DNA of 64,000 nt from Phallus indusiatus (lineage: Eukaryota > Basidiomycota > Agaricomycetes > Phallales > Phallaceae), in assembly GCA_027605045.1 (NCBI GenBank), contig JAQFWX010000007.1, positions 868,001 through 932,000 on the forward strand, read 5' to 3'. How positions within the stretch are numbered: the first letter of the stretch is position 1; every line of letters starts with the position of its first letter. Positions 45,398 to 55,850 of the stretch are shown here, in pieces. The notes beneath the pieces are model-generated. The model made no database searches and was not told where the DNA came from. It worked only from the letters and a program-made list of their open reading frames with translations. Both the position numbers and the translations under genes were made by a program.

Positions 45398-47214
45398 TTT
45401 CCTTGCGAGATGGGCCGTGATAACAGGCATTTATAGTGTGTAATAGTACTTCTATTAACCTCAGTTGAGAGAAGTACATATCTCAGCTATTGCCAGATAT
45501 AAATATCCGCGTTCTAATTGGCGTGAAATCCATCGCCTAGAAATGAGTCTGAAATACCTACACCTAACGGGGAAACAGGGATTCCGACTTTTAGAATCGT
45601 CCTTCTAATTTTATCGTAATACCTGCATGCGTGGTATAAGACGACGGTGAACGGGGATGCCTATGAAAAAAATAATACATGTAAGGAAAAAAGATCTTGA
45701 TTGAGTACGATAGGAGTAGCACCATGGTGAAACACTAGCAAATAGGTCTTTTTTTTTGCCTCAGAAATGTAACTCAATTGAGAATCGTACCAGAAAATCT
45801 CGCTCGTCAAGAAATAATGTTTCCTTACTGCATTTGTGAACTGTTCCGCCCGATCATCAGAGACCTTGTCGCACACCAACCAACTTCGGTAATCAAGTTT
45901 GTCCTAATAGGAAGCAGCTCCGAGTCATGTGGCCCCGGGTTGTTCTTCATCATGAATCCGAATTTGTCGTTCGGTTTTCGTTGATATACTATATTTCATA
46001 ACATAGCATAGCTACTGATATGGATGATACAGTCCCGAATCACGTTAGAAGAAGACGGCCCAATCCACCACATGCGCTGTGGTGATGTTCCGGCAAAATT
46101 CCCGCGTGTTTTGACTCTTGAGTACAGCTTGCCTCTCAACTAGGAACGAGACAACTGTGCCTATCAAGCATCATCAGTCCGCAAGTTCGTGGGTTTGGTG
46201 CGTTGCCTTATCCTTCAAAGGCGCAATTTGTGGTGCTGAGGGCTTGATTCAGTCGCAAGGTGCTAAGCACAGTGCCGCAACGCGGCACACGCGCTCAGCC
46301 GAGCAGGAAGCGTTGTCGCGGCGGCACTGTCTGTTGATCCTCTTCCTTCTGCCCAGCGCGGCAGACATCTCACGTCTCATCGTTTCGCCATCTTCTCTCG
46401 AAAAATTTCTTTCCCACCCGCCCGCTCCCAGCATTAGTGATCACGTCAACTTCTGTTTGCATGCATCGTCACTGGTTCGCGCTTCGGGGGAGTCCAGTCG
46501 CAGAGGGAGGTCCCGCCCACCCGAGCGGTCGCCTCCCACCGCGCACCGAGCCTGTCGGCTCCTGCCTCCTTCCACAGGGCTCCTCCTGAGCAGCGACGGA
46601 GCGTCTGACGAGGCTGAATGAGCTTGAAAAACGGGACCAATCTAGGGGCACTTAGCGCTTAGTCAGCAAAAAAAAATCCCCCACCAAAACAACCGCTTCG
46701 CGATCGTTCTTGCCGTGTCTTGCCGTGTTCGTCGTAAAAACGGGGCGAATCCAGATTGAGGCAAGAGACGGGGTACAAAGCCTAAAGGAATGTCCATCGA
46801 ATTACTTCAACTTCAACGAGTTGGTCATCACTGTCTGCATGGACTGTCAGTGAAACCAATCACGAAATCCCTTTTTGTAACCTCGTATAGGATCGAAAAA
46901 CACCTTCATGCGCTCTTCCTACAGTAATATACGTATTCTGCGTAACGGCAGCCTCGCTGTGTAAATACAACGGAATTTCTAACACTGGTAGTCGTAAAGG
47001 GTTCAATTTTCCGCGTCGAAAGATATTGTCAAAGTATTTACTGTAGCTGTACCTCATCGCTTCTTCCACGCTTACCATCCTCTAGGGTCTAATGTATGTT
47101 TCAGACTCTACCTGTTTATTTCAATACCGATGGAAATTTTATGCATTACAATACCACGTGCTACTTCCATAAATTCTGTCCTTGCCTCAAAGGTGCCAAA
47201 TACATAAATTATAA
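45398..47214. other. Intergenic I-J; right arm with an extra repeat block
   Basis: Matches 16.33-18.28 kb in inverted orientation, lacking the 654-bp LTR-like segment but carrying an extra block at about 46,260-46,610, part of which is shared with 34.76-34.93 kb. The 167-codon frame at 46,118-46,621 spans that insertion boundary and is not supported as a gene. Confidence 0.5.
46260..46610 (-). repeat. Inserted dispersed repeat (partner at 34.76-34.93 kb)
   Basis: Present in the right arm, absent from the left arm at about 16.78 kb. Around 170 bp of it match the minus-strand sense of 34,760-34,930. GC-rich, non-coding as far as I can tell, ends unclear. Confidence 0.6.
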
Positions 47215-48635
47215 TCACTGGCCATCGGAGAGCTTTACCACTTGGTCGCAATTCAAGTCAAAAGCCATACTCGATGCGACCAAATATCCCGCGAAGGAGC
47301 GGGCACCAGAATGTTGGGTCTTCTTCGCTGCGTGATTTAGATTCAATATCAAACGGGTAGACTGTATATGAGGGTGGGAATGAGAAGAGCTGGAGAGTAT
47401 ATTTTCTGTCATGACTCCACTCACGCAAATACCAGAAAGAGCGAGCGCCCATCTGATTTCATGTGATTAATCATGAACAGAATATAGTTATGTAAATAAC
47501 ATAAATATGCTAGCACTTACAAATTCAATGACAGGCCTGCCATATTTTGTTCACGCTGCAGCACAGCAGTAAATAATAAGAACACTATATATAATATTCA
47601 AGTTGTAAAAGGTAACGCAAGAGAAAAGAAGTGCGCTTACAAAATGAAACGAGAAATGCCCATGACCCATCTCTCAAGAACACATTGTACAACCGTGGAT
47701 TTGGAAGCCCAAGTTTCCATGCCACATATTGCAGCTTGGCGAATCTCGCGATGATGCAGAGGAACGCGATAATTTCAAATGCAAGCTTGTAGAACCTTTT
47801 GGAAAACACTGGGCGTGAGTAAAAGTTTACTGCTAGTTTAGGTTCACCCAAACACACCACGCATAGGCACCTATTGGATTGAATCTTTCAATAACGCAAC
47901 GTCCAAATAGTTCCGGTATTGGTGAAAGAAAATTATCCTTTGTAATCTCGACCCTGGGTAAATCCAAAATCACATTCGCCATTACCAGAACTTCAATTAT
48001 TATGAATATCAAAGAGAGAGTCCAGAACATGCGTTTTGAACGTTCGTAAAATGCGTACACTAAAATCCTGCCCATTAAAAATCACTTCAATGAAAAATGG
48101 AGTAAAAGGTACCTCGCTGTATGAGCAGTATATTTGAGCATGCTGTGATAACAGAACCGCCGACAACGATGAGCCATAACATTCCCTGACATAAGTTTGT
48201 GTCGGTATTTCCGAAGAAAAGAAAGGTAGTTCCACTTAAAGATGTCAGCCACGCACAGATTAGCCAACCACCAAAACGTACCAGAAGATTGGGAAAGGAA
48301 TATACCGGACCACGAAATACACGGCTTTTATGAAAGTGAAGTCAGATCTGGTAACACGCTCTTGAGGATGGTCTTTAGCCCAAAAAAAGCACTGATACAC
48401 ACGATCCGATAAACTGAAACCAGCGCGAAATTGAGTGTACGATAAATCAATTAGGGAAACAATGCTCACTTCTTCATCTAGGGTCAGGAGAGTATTCCAT
48501 ATAACGAGGGTCGTAGTAGCAGCTAACAAGCACTGTCACCCAGACACGGAAATTGTTGGAAAATATAATCTTACCAATGTTGAATGATACTGGTAAAACG
48601 GTTGAAAGTACTTGTATTACCGCACTTTGGGACAT
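47215..48635 (-). CDS. DUF6533-type seven-helix membrane protein, copy J
   Basis: Predicted 302-aa multi-pass membrane protein, ten exons in phase; start ATG 48,635 (MSQSAVIQVLSTVLPVSFNI). Signature AATTTLVIWNTLLTLDEE, FIGS from an 11-nt exon, FTFIKAVYFVVRYIPFP, ITACSNILLIQR with a normal GT donor, VYAFYERSKRMFW, LSPIPELFGRCVI, YNVFLRDGSW and the C-terminal STRLILNLNHAAKKTQ with the ARSFAGYLV tail. Where mirror copy C stops (TAA), J reads through as CAA and gains nine residues (VVKLSDGQ end). TATAAA on its strand at 48,691-48,696. Confidence 0.82.
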
Positions 48636-50046
48636 TTGTAGCGTCAAGACATACAAAGGTAATGGATTGAAATCAATCTAGGTGTAGGCGTTTATAATGT
48701 GTAGAAAGGGAGTTGAGCTCGATTAAGAGGTATTATCTCTATTAGGCTTACGTTGCCACGCATGTGGTGAAATCAAACTTTCATAAATAGGATGGGAAAA
48801 GGAAATCCGGCCTTGAAAATGGATAATCAAACTGTCTGTCGTCTTGTATTGATATGTCTGTAGTTCATGAAACGAAGGGATTAGATTTACCAATTAAACG
48901 ATGGCACGTGTAGTGGAAGAATGGGAAATACTAATTCGGCGATGAATTTTGTCGAAATTCCAATTCGTGGGCAGTTTTACGACCTTCAGGTTGCCATCGC
49001 CCAACCATCACCGCGCTCTGGCAACAAATGATACGCCCTTCATCCAAACAAGTCTATTCCTGCCGTTCATGATTCGCACTTACTATTCTTCCTCATGCTG
49101 AAATTCTTATATGATATTAAAGCCTGATTTCAGAGTGAGATATGGCTTGTGAATCCACGATGAACACCGTGACCGCGATCTCGTTCCGGCGTGTCCTTCA
49201 AGTTCTAAAGATCAACCAAAGATTGAGAAAGAGACAAGTCAGGCACTGTACCTTATCAAGCTCCACTAGTTCGTAAACTACTGCGGTCTTCAAACGCGCA
49301 ATTTGATATGATGCTTTGATTTTGAATTTTGGTTCAGTCCCGATGGGAGTCACGCGACGGAAAGATAGCTCCGGACAGCCGGACTAGACTCGAACCCAGT
49401 CCCTACTTTCCCACGGCTAGGGAGGCCCAGGCCTCTCCCTAAGCGTGGGAAAGTAGAGACTGGGAACGAGTCTACAGCCGGACAGCCGGATCGATTGTGG
49501 TAAAAAGCGCTGAGCGCTCCAGCCGAAAATACTTTTCACCGAAACTTCGTCGGGACATCAAATGGTCGTGGAAGATTTGGATTTTTTTCTCGAGGCGGAC
49601 TGACTTATTACCTCGTAGTAGTTTTCAAAGCCCACCACCTTATATTCGTGGTGGAAAATGGGGCCGTATTCTTGAGCATTATATGTTCAAACTTCAGTGG
49701 CGATATTGTATGGCATGTGTCCAATGTGGACGCCGGAGAATGATTATAAAATGGTTCCGGATGTTGGTGAATGGTCGGGTATGATGAGAGTGCGGGTGCT
49801 GGGAGCGTCCCATTCACTGCTAGTAGTGCATTCTCCATACCGTAGGTATTTCTTGCCTGTTTTCGCAGCACAAAATTTGATGAAACATTAATGTTTTAAC
49901 TTTGATGGACAATCGTGATCCCCGCGCTCGGTAAGCGAAAATATTGACAATTTTGACTTGTCATAAATGTGAAACATGCTCATCAACGTTTTGAGTGCCT
50001 GCGTAGTATCTGTCCTTAATGATATATGCCACCCGTACCCTGCCAC
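48636..50046. other. Intergenic J-K; right arm of inverted duplication
   Basis: Inverted match of 13.5-14.95 kb. Contains the 90-bp hairpin element at 49,385-49,474. The conserved open frame seen at 13,764-14,168 is broken here. 49.86-50.04 kb is the 3' flank shared with copy L. Confidence 0.55.
49385..49474. mobile_element. 90-bp foldback MITE with 9-bp target duplication
   Basis: A near-perfect hairpin: both arms begin TAGACTCG and run about 32 bp into CTACTTTCCCACG, with a GC-rich loop. CAGCCGGAC flanks it on each side (49,376-49,384 and 49,475-49,483). The mirror arm at about 14,105-14,120 lacks it. The end sequence GGGTTCGAGTCTA resembles a tRNA B box, but the hairpin symmetry argues for a DNA-transposon-type MITE. 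A looser relative may lie at about 62,175-62,240. Confidence 0.8.
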
Positions 50047-51388
50047 CTAAGTAATAGCGATTATATTTGACAATTCTTGATGACGACCGCCATCCCATGA
50101 GAGAAGATTAGAATATTGAGTTTCCTTTGCTGCATGATATAGGTTCAATATCAGACGGCTAGACTGGATGTAAACGATATTAATGAACAGTGTGACACGG
50201 TGCACAGTGAATTTCATGATTTCCTTTGTACAACTTACAAATGCTAGAAAGGGCATATGACCATCTAAATTCGCTTAATGAGGGTCCGGACAAACAGCAT
50301 GAGTAAATCAAATTTATTTAGAACTTACAAACCAAGTGACAGGCCTGCTATGCTTTGATCATGCAATAGAATACCGGAAAACAAGGAGAACACTGATAAT
50401 TGTGACGAGTTTGAGGATAAGGATAGGTGTAAATGATCGCAACTGTGCTTACAAGACAAAACAAAGAATGCCCATGTTCCATCTCTTAGGAACTTTATAT
50501 ATCCCTAAGCTCGAAAGACCAATTTTCCACTGTTTAGCGAATCTCGTAATAATGCAAACGAAACCGACGGCTTCGAATACAGTTTTGCAAAACCTTCCAG
50601 GGCACTCGACGTGAGTGAAATTTGACTCTTAGTTCACTCACACTCACCAACCATAGGACCATATTGGAGGATATTCTTTGAGAATGCAATACCCAAATAG
50701 TTCTGGTATTGGTGAAGGAAGGCTATCCTTTTCCGCGCGAAAGCCTTGTAGCTCCAAAATTATGGTCACTATCGCCAAAGATTCACTCAACACATATCCT
50801 GAACTGAAGATCCAAAGTATGAGTTTCGAACAACCGTAAAATGCGTACACTCAATATCACGTTCTTTAAGAGATATCTGCAGCAAAAATAATTAAACATA
50901 CCTCGTTGTGCTAGCAATATGTTTGAGCATGCTGTGATCATAGAACCAATGATGGTCATGAATATTATAACATTTGTGCATGAATCGGCGGCCTTTAAAT
51001 TCCCAAAGAAACCGAGGGAACCTCCACTTAACAAAACAGACAAGGGACACTCAAATCAATCGAGAAAAAAAAATTACCAAAAAAGTAAAAGCGCGAGATA
51101 CCGGACCATAAAATACAGCCCCTTTGTGAAAGTGAAATTGGACCTGACACATTTTTTTAGTTGACATTGACATGTCCAAGGAAAACTACACACGACCAGA
51201 TAAACCTGACCTAGTAGCAAAGCATTTAGACCAACAACATGCATGAGAAATGAGCCACTTACTTCTTTGTCAAGGGTTAAAAAGATATTCCAGATAATGA
51301 GAGTCGTGGTAGCAGCTAGATTGACGTCGACCTGAAGAAATCGCGGCAGCTGCTGCACTATCTACACTTGCTGTACGGAGAAATGCAT
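50047..51388 (-). pseudogene. DUF6533-type membrane protein, copy K (nonsense and frameshift)
   Basis: All nine exons of a B-type gene are recognisable (LAATTTLIIWNIFLTLDKE, VRFIWS, FTFTKGLYFMVRYLAL, ITACSNILLAQR, VYAFYGCSK, LPSPIPELFGYCIL, and C-terminal SSRLILNLYHAAKETQ with SWDGGRHQELS). Two lesions break it. A TAG (51,362-51,364) replaces the ninth codon after the ATG at 51,388, and a 2-bp deletion near 50,490 shifts the frame in the block that reads KVFLRDG elsewhere. Mirror copy B and tandem copy L are intact. Confidence 0.88.
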
Positions 51389-53289
51389 ATCTCATGCGAA
51401 TGTGGGGGGTTAACAATAAAGAAGGTTCGGGTATTGATAAAAGCGTCATGCATTCGGTTTATGTAGAAGTTTTCATTGAAGAGTCAGCTAGTCATTAGGA
51501 CAACTTTTTGGTCCGGTTCAACCACCAATCCGTATTTGACGATCATCGCAGTTCCAGTTTAATTTGATTGCCATTCAGAGAGCCCGACACACAATGAAAT
51601 TGATTTCTGCCAAGGAAGCTGCAGTGGGTTACTGGATGAAACCCTGAGTTATCTTCGATAGACGGGTGCCTCGGGCTCAAAGCCTCAAGTCGTCCCATGA
51701 TGCTTCATGAAAGATGGAGGTCACAAGTCGACCACGTGAAGATAAAAAGGCTGACGCCTGCTGAAGATGAGTAGAAACGTTAACGTTGAACGGCAACGAA
51801 CAGCTCGAAAAATGTTTAATTTCCGACATCAGCTACCTTTCCATATCACAGAATCACATAAATGAAAGCTGTACGCTCAATAAAACAGTGACGAGTGCGC
51901 CTCAGGAGAGTGGCAGGTAGGATACAGGAATCAGTGCTGTGTGTTTGGGAAAATAGAGGGAAAAATGGGGGGAAAATTAGTTGTTTATTGTAGATAATGG
52001 CTTTTAGTATATATACAATTTCTGAAACACTGAAGCTACGCGTTGTGTAACATGACTCGGTAATATCGCGCGTTTCGGGACTTTCCATGCATAGCCCATC
52101 TCAGACCTCGTCAACAGTCCAGACGAGGCCTCCTTACTCCTTTGATATACTCACAGATCCTCGTGTTCTTATCTTGATCGGAAATAACGCCGGACTCCAA
52201 CTTCAGATACGGCACTTGGTACAATTTCATCTCGTCACAGGATTGTTGGCTTATTGCATGATTCCAAAGTACAATGATGATGCATTGATGGCACGGCATT
52301 TCGTGAGCGTTTTTCACTGTCCGATTCCCAACGGACTTAAATGGCCATGGCCCATGTCCCGGCGCCGGCTACGTATACACTGTAGACCCATCCGACCGTT
52401 CCACCAATGTCCCCTCATCCCAGTTTGTAATGTTTGCAATTTCTCATCTCTCTCGGAACTTGAGATTGGCAACTCTGTTCTGACAGCGGGTCCCGGTTAG
52501 TACAGTTGATTGAATTATTTGGGTTCATGATAACGTACCAATGAGGTACAGGAGGATTACCCAGCAATAATCTGATGGCGATTCATTGTCTACTACGGAT
52601 CCGTCGATTAGCTGCTTAAAGTCCAGATCCCGTTGTTCCTGAAAGTCGGATTTGTGTAACACAAAATTCGGGTCATCGTCATTCACACCAGTGACGCGTG
52701 CGCGCTGCCGCTCAGCACTCAGTGGTTGAACTAATAAGTTTGCAAGTAACAGGTTTGTTAGAGCACTCTGAGCACATTTCAGCGAAGAGTCTTAGTAGTG
52801 AATAATATTCATGTAGCATACACTAGCCATGTTTATATGATAGTTGTATAGTAGTAATAAATAAACCTTTCGTGTTGATAATAATTTAATCTGTACGATA
52901 TTTAATTACTGTTAAATGATCAAGCTTCAAGTTCAATGTGGTCAAAATTGAGTCCAACCATGAACTCAAGAGTCGATCCGACTCGATCAGCTCACAATAT
53001 TCTGATCGGGTGCGTCAGATAGAATTTGTCTGACGGCCCTAATGGACTCGGACCCGAATCCGATCGAGCTCAATCGACGGTTAAGGATTTTTGTGACATA
53101 TTTTCGCAACACAAAATTTGATGAAACGTCAACGTTTTAACTTTGATAGTCAATCGTGGTTCCCGCGTTCGGTAAGCGGAAGAGTTCGACAATTTTCAAC
53201 TATGTGGAACAGGCTCATCAACGTTTTGAGTCACTGAGTGTCAGCGTAGTATCTGTCCTGAACGATATATGCCACCCGTACCCTGCCAC
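51389..53289. other. Intergenic K-L
   Basis: 51.39-51.78 kb is the upstream block of K and the outer end of the right duplication arm. 51.8-52.35 kb resembles other upstream blocks in part. 52.5-53.1 kb shows nothing recognisable. 53.09-53.29 kb is the 3' flank shared by K and L. The 137-codon frame at 52,087-52,500 has no family features. Confidence 0.5.
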
Positions 53290-54660
53290 CTAAGTAACCA
53301 CTGGCACAATTAAATTTGACAATTCTTGATGACGACCGCCGTCCCACGAAAGAACATTAGAATATTGATTTTCCTTTGCTGCATGATGTAGGTTCAGTAT
53401 CAGACGGGTAGACTGAATGTAAACGATATTAGTGAACAGTGTAACACAGTGAAATTCACAAATTCCTTTGTACAACTTACACAAATGCTAGAAAAAGCAT
53501 ATGACCATCTAATTCGCTTGATCAGGGTCCAGAGAAATAGCATGACTAAATCAAGTTCATTTAGAACTTACAAAGTAAGTGACAGGCCTGCTACTCTGTG
53601 GGTACGCAACAGAACACCAGTAAACAAGTAGAACACTGATAATCATTGACAAGTTTTGAGAAACGAGATAGGTGCAAACAGTCTCAAAGGTTGTGCTTAC
53701 AAAACAAAATAAAGAATGTCCATGTTCCATCTCTTAGGAAAACCTTATATAACCCCAGATTCGAAAGACCAATTTTCCATTCAGTTTGTTTAGCGAATCT
53801 CGTAATAATGCAAACGAAACCGATGGCTTCGAATACAGTTTTGCAAAACCTTTCAGAGTACTTTGACGTGAGTACAATTTGACAGTTTGACTCTTAGTTC
53901 ACTACACTCACCAACCATAGCACCATATTGGAGGATATTCTTGGAAAATGCAATACCCAAATAGTTCTGGTATTGGTGACGGAAGACTATCCCTTTCCGC
54001 GTGAAAGCCTTGTAGCTCCAAAATTATAGTCACTATCACCAAAGATTCATTCAACACACATCCTGAACTGAAGATCCAAAGTATGGGTTTTGAACAACCG
54101 TAAAATGCGTACACTAAAATATCACGTTCCGTTAAGATATTTGCAGCAAAAATTAAACGTACCTCGTTGTCCCAGCAATATGTTTGAGCATACTGTGACC
54201 ATTGAATCATTAATCGTCATAAATATTATCACTTCCGTGCATGCATTGGCCCCTAGATTCCCAAAGAAACCGAGGGCAGCTCCACTTAAAAAAACAAATA
54301 TCGACACTTAAAATGAACCAATCAAGAAGAACGATTACCAAAAATGTAAAAGCGCGAGATACCGAACGATAAAATACAACCCCTTTGCGAGAGTGAAATT
54401 AGACCTGACAACAATTTTTTTTTTCATTGACATTGACATGCCCAAGGAAAATTACACACGACCAGATAAACCTGACCTAGTAGCAAAGCATTTAAATCAC
54501 CAATAACCCGCACGAGGAATAAGACACTTACTTCTTCGTCCAGAGTTGAAAATATATTCCAGATAATGAGAGTTGTGGTAGCAACTAGATTGGATTCTAT
54601 CTGAAGAAACCGCGGCAGCTGCTCCACCATCTGTGGCACTTGTTGTGTCGAGAAATGCAT
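53290..54660 (-). CDS. DUF6533-type seven-helix membrane protein, copy L
   Basis: Predicted 299-aa multi-pass membrane protein, nine exons in phase; start ATG 54,660 (MHFSTQQVPQMVEQLPRFLQ). Signature LVATTTLIIWNIFSTLDEE, VRFIWS from the 17-nt exon, then LAKGLYFIVRYLAL. Then VTVCSNILLGQR, VYAFYGCSK, LPSPIPELFGYCIF, YKVFLRDGTW, and C-terminal STRLILNLHHAAKENQ with the SWDGGRHQELS tail. Direct tandem duplicate of K (flanks included) and very close to B. Confidence 0.82.
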
Positions 54661-54959
54661 ATCTCATGCGAAGGTGAGGGGTTATGAATAAGAATGAATC
54701 CGACTAAGGCTCGGGTATTGATAAAGCATCATGCATTTGGTTTATGTAGTAGTTCTCACTGAACTCAGCTTGTCGTGGTAACAACTTCCCAGTTCCGTTC
54801 AAAACCGACTCGTACTTGACGATCATCGCAATTTGCCAAGTCCAATTTGATGATCAATTAGAGAGACAATGAGATTGATAAGTCCGCCAGAGAAGCAGTA
54901 AGTTACTGGGTGAAACCCAGGTTTTCAATAGACGGGTGCCTCTACCTTTCCATATCACA

Positions 54960-55112
54960 TGTCGCAAAAATCTGTGATGGTTTATAAACGTATTCAAAAC
55001 GAGCCAAGGCGCTTATTTTGCGTTTTTTGGGTTTATATTGCAATATAAACCCAGTAAATTGCCTTGAAGTAAGCGCCTTACTCGTGTACAAACATCACAG
55101 ATTTTTGCGACA
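54960..55112. mobile_element. 153-bp foldback MITE, copy 1
   Basis: Perfect 20-bp terminal inverted repeats TGTCGCAAAAATCTGTGATG, and a central palindrome on GGGTTTATATTGCAATATAA. ACA flanks both sides (54,957-54,959 and 55,113-55,115). The related site near 51,848-51,852 reads through without the insertion, giving an empty site. A 3-bp duplication is compatible with a PIF/Harbinger-type element. Confidence 0.82.
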
Positions 55113-55464
55113 ACAGAATCGTAAGGAAAAGCTGCACTAAAACAAAAGTCAGTCACGACGGGGACAACTTGGCACTCCGTTTGTATACTCACAGATGCTT
55201 GTATTCTTGTCTTGATCGGGAATGGTTACAGCTTCCGAGTCTCATCACAGGATTGCAAAACCTTTCGACTCGGTTCATGAATCATCAGTTTCACTTGGAT
55301 TGCCATTGAGAAACCCGACATTCACAATGAAATTGACTTCCGTCAGAGAAGCTGCAGTAGGTTACTGGGTGAAACCGAGGATTATTTTCAATAGGCGGGT
55401 GCTTCGGGCTCAAAGCTAGCTCAAAGCCTCAAGTCGTCCCATGATGCCACATGGTACCTCATAA

Positions 55465-55619
55465 TGTCACATAAATCTGTGATGTTTATAAACGAGTAAG
55501 CACTTACTTGGCAATTTATTGGGTTTATATTGCAATATAAACGCCTTGACTCGTTTTGAATACGTTTATAAACCATCACAATAAACCATCACAATAAACC
55601 ATCACAGATTTTTGCGACA
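55465..55619. mobile_element. 155-bp foldback MITE, copy 2
   Basis: Same family as copy 1: the right end has the identical TGTCGCAAAAATCTGTGATG repeat, the left end has two substitutions, and the same palindromic core is present. Part of the right arm has been tandemly triplicated (13-bp unit). The target duplication is not clear. Confidence 0.8.
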
Positions 55620-55850
55620 ATTTATCATCTGCACCTATCAATTTGTCTTGTTTTCAATTTACCCGTCACGGTCATTTACTTCCATGCACGCTGACGTACT
55701 TAGGATAATATAAATAATGCATGCTCGTGTCGACATAAACTAGTACAACTGCCCTGGGCGGAACAATATTTGATTTGTACAAACCTTAATTTGATGAGAC
55801 TTTTGGTTCCCTTGACCATTCCCCGATGATGCCATTAACGTTAGCCTTTG

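Larger units (their letters stand above)
54661..55850. other. Intergenic L-M; two foldback MITEs and upstream blocks
   Basis: Contains two partial copies of the B-type upstream block (54.87-54.95 and 55.33-55.43 kb) and two related MITEs (separate entries). 55,567-55,607 is a 13-bp tandem repeat of the TAAACCATCACAA type inside the second MITE. No gene. Confidence 0.6.

Noticed and set aside
46118..46621. 167-codon plus-strand frame
   Set aside because: It spans the edge of a repeat inserted in the right duplication arm, and the mirrored arm does not preserve it.
49385..49474. tRNA or tRNA-derived SINE because of a GGTTCGAGTC-like motif
   Set aside because: The sequence is a single long hairpin, not a cloverleaf; there is no A box at the right spacing and no A-rich tail.
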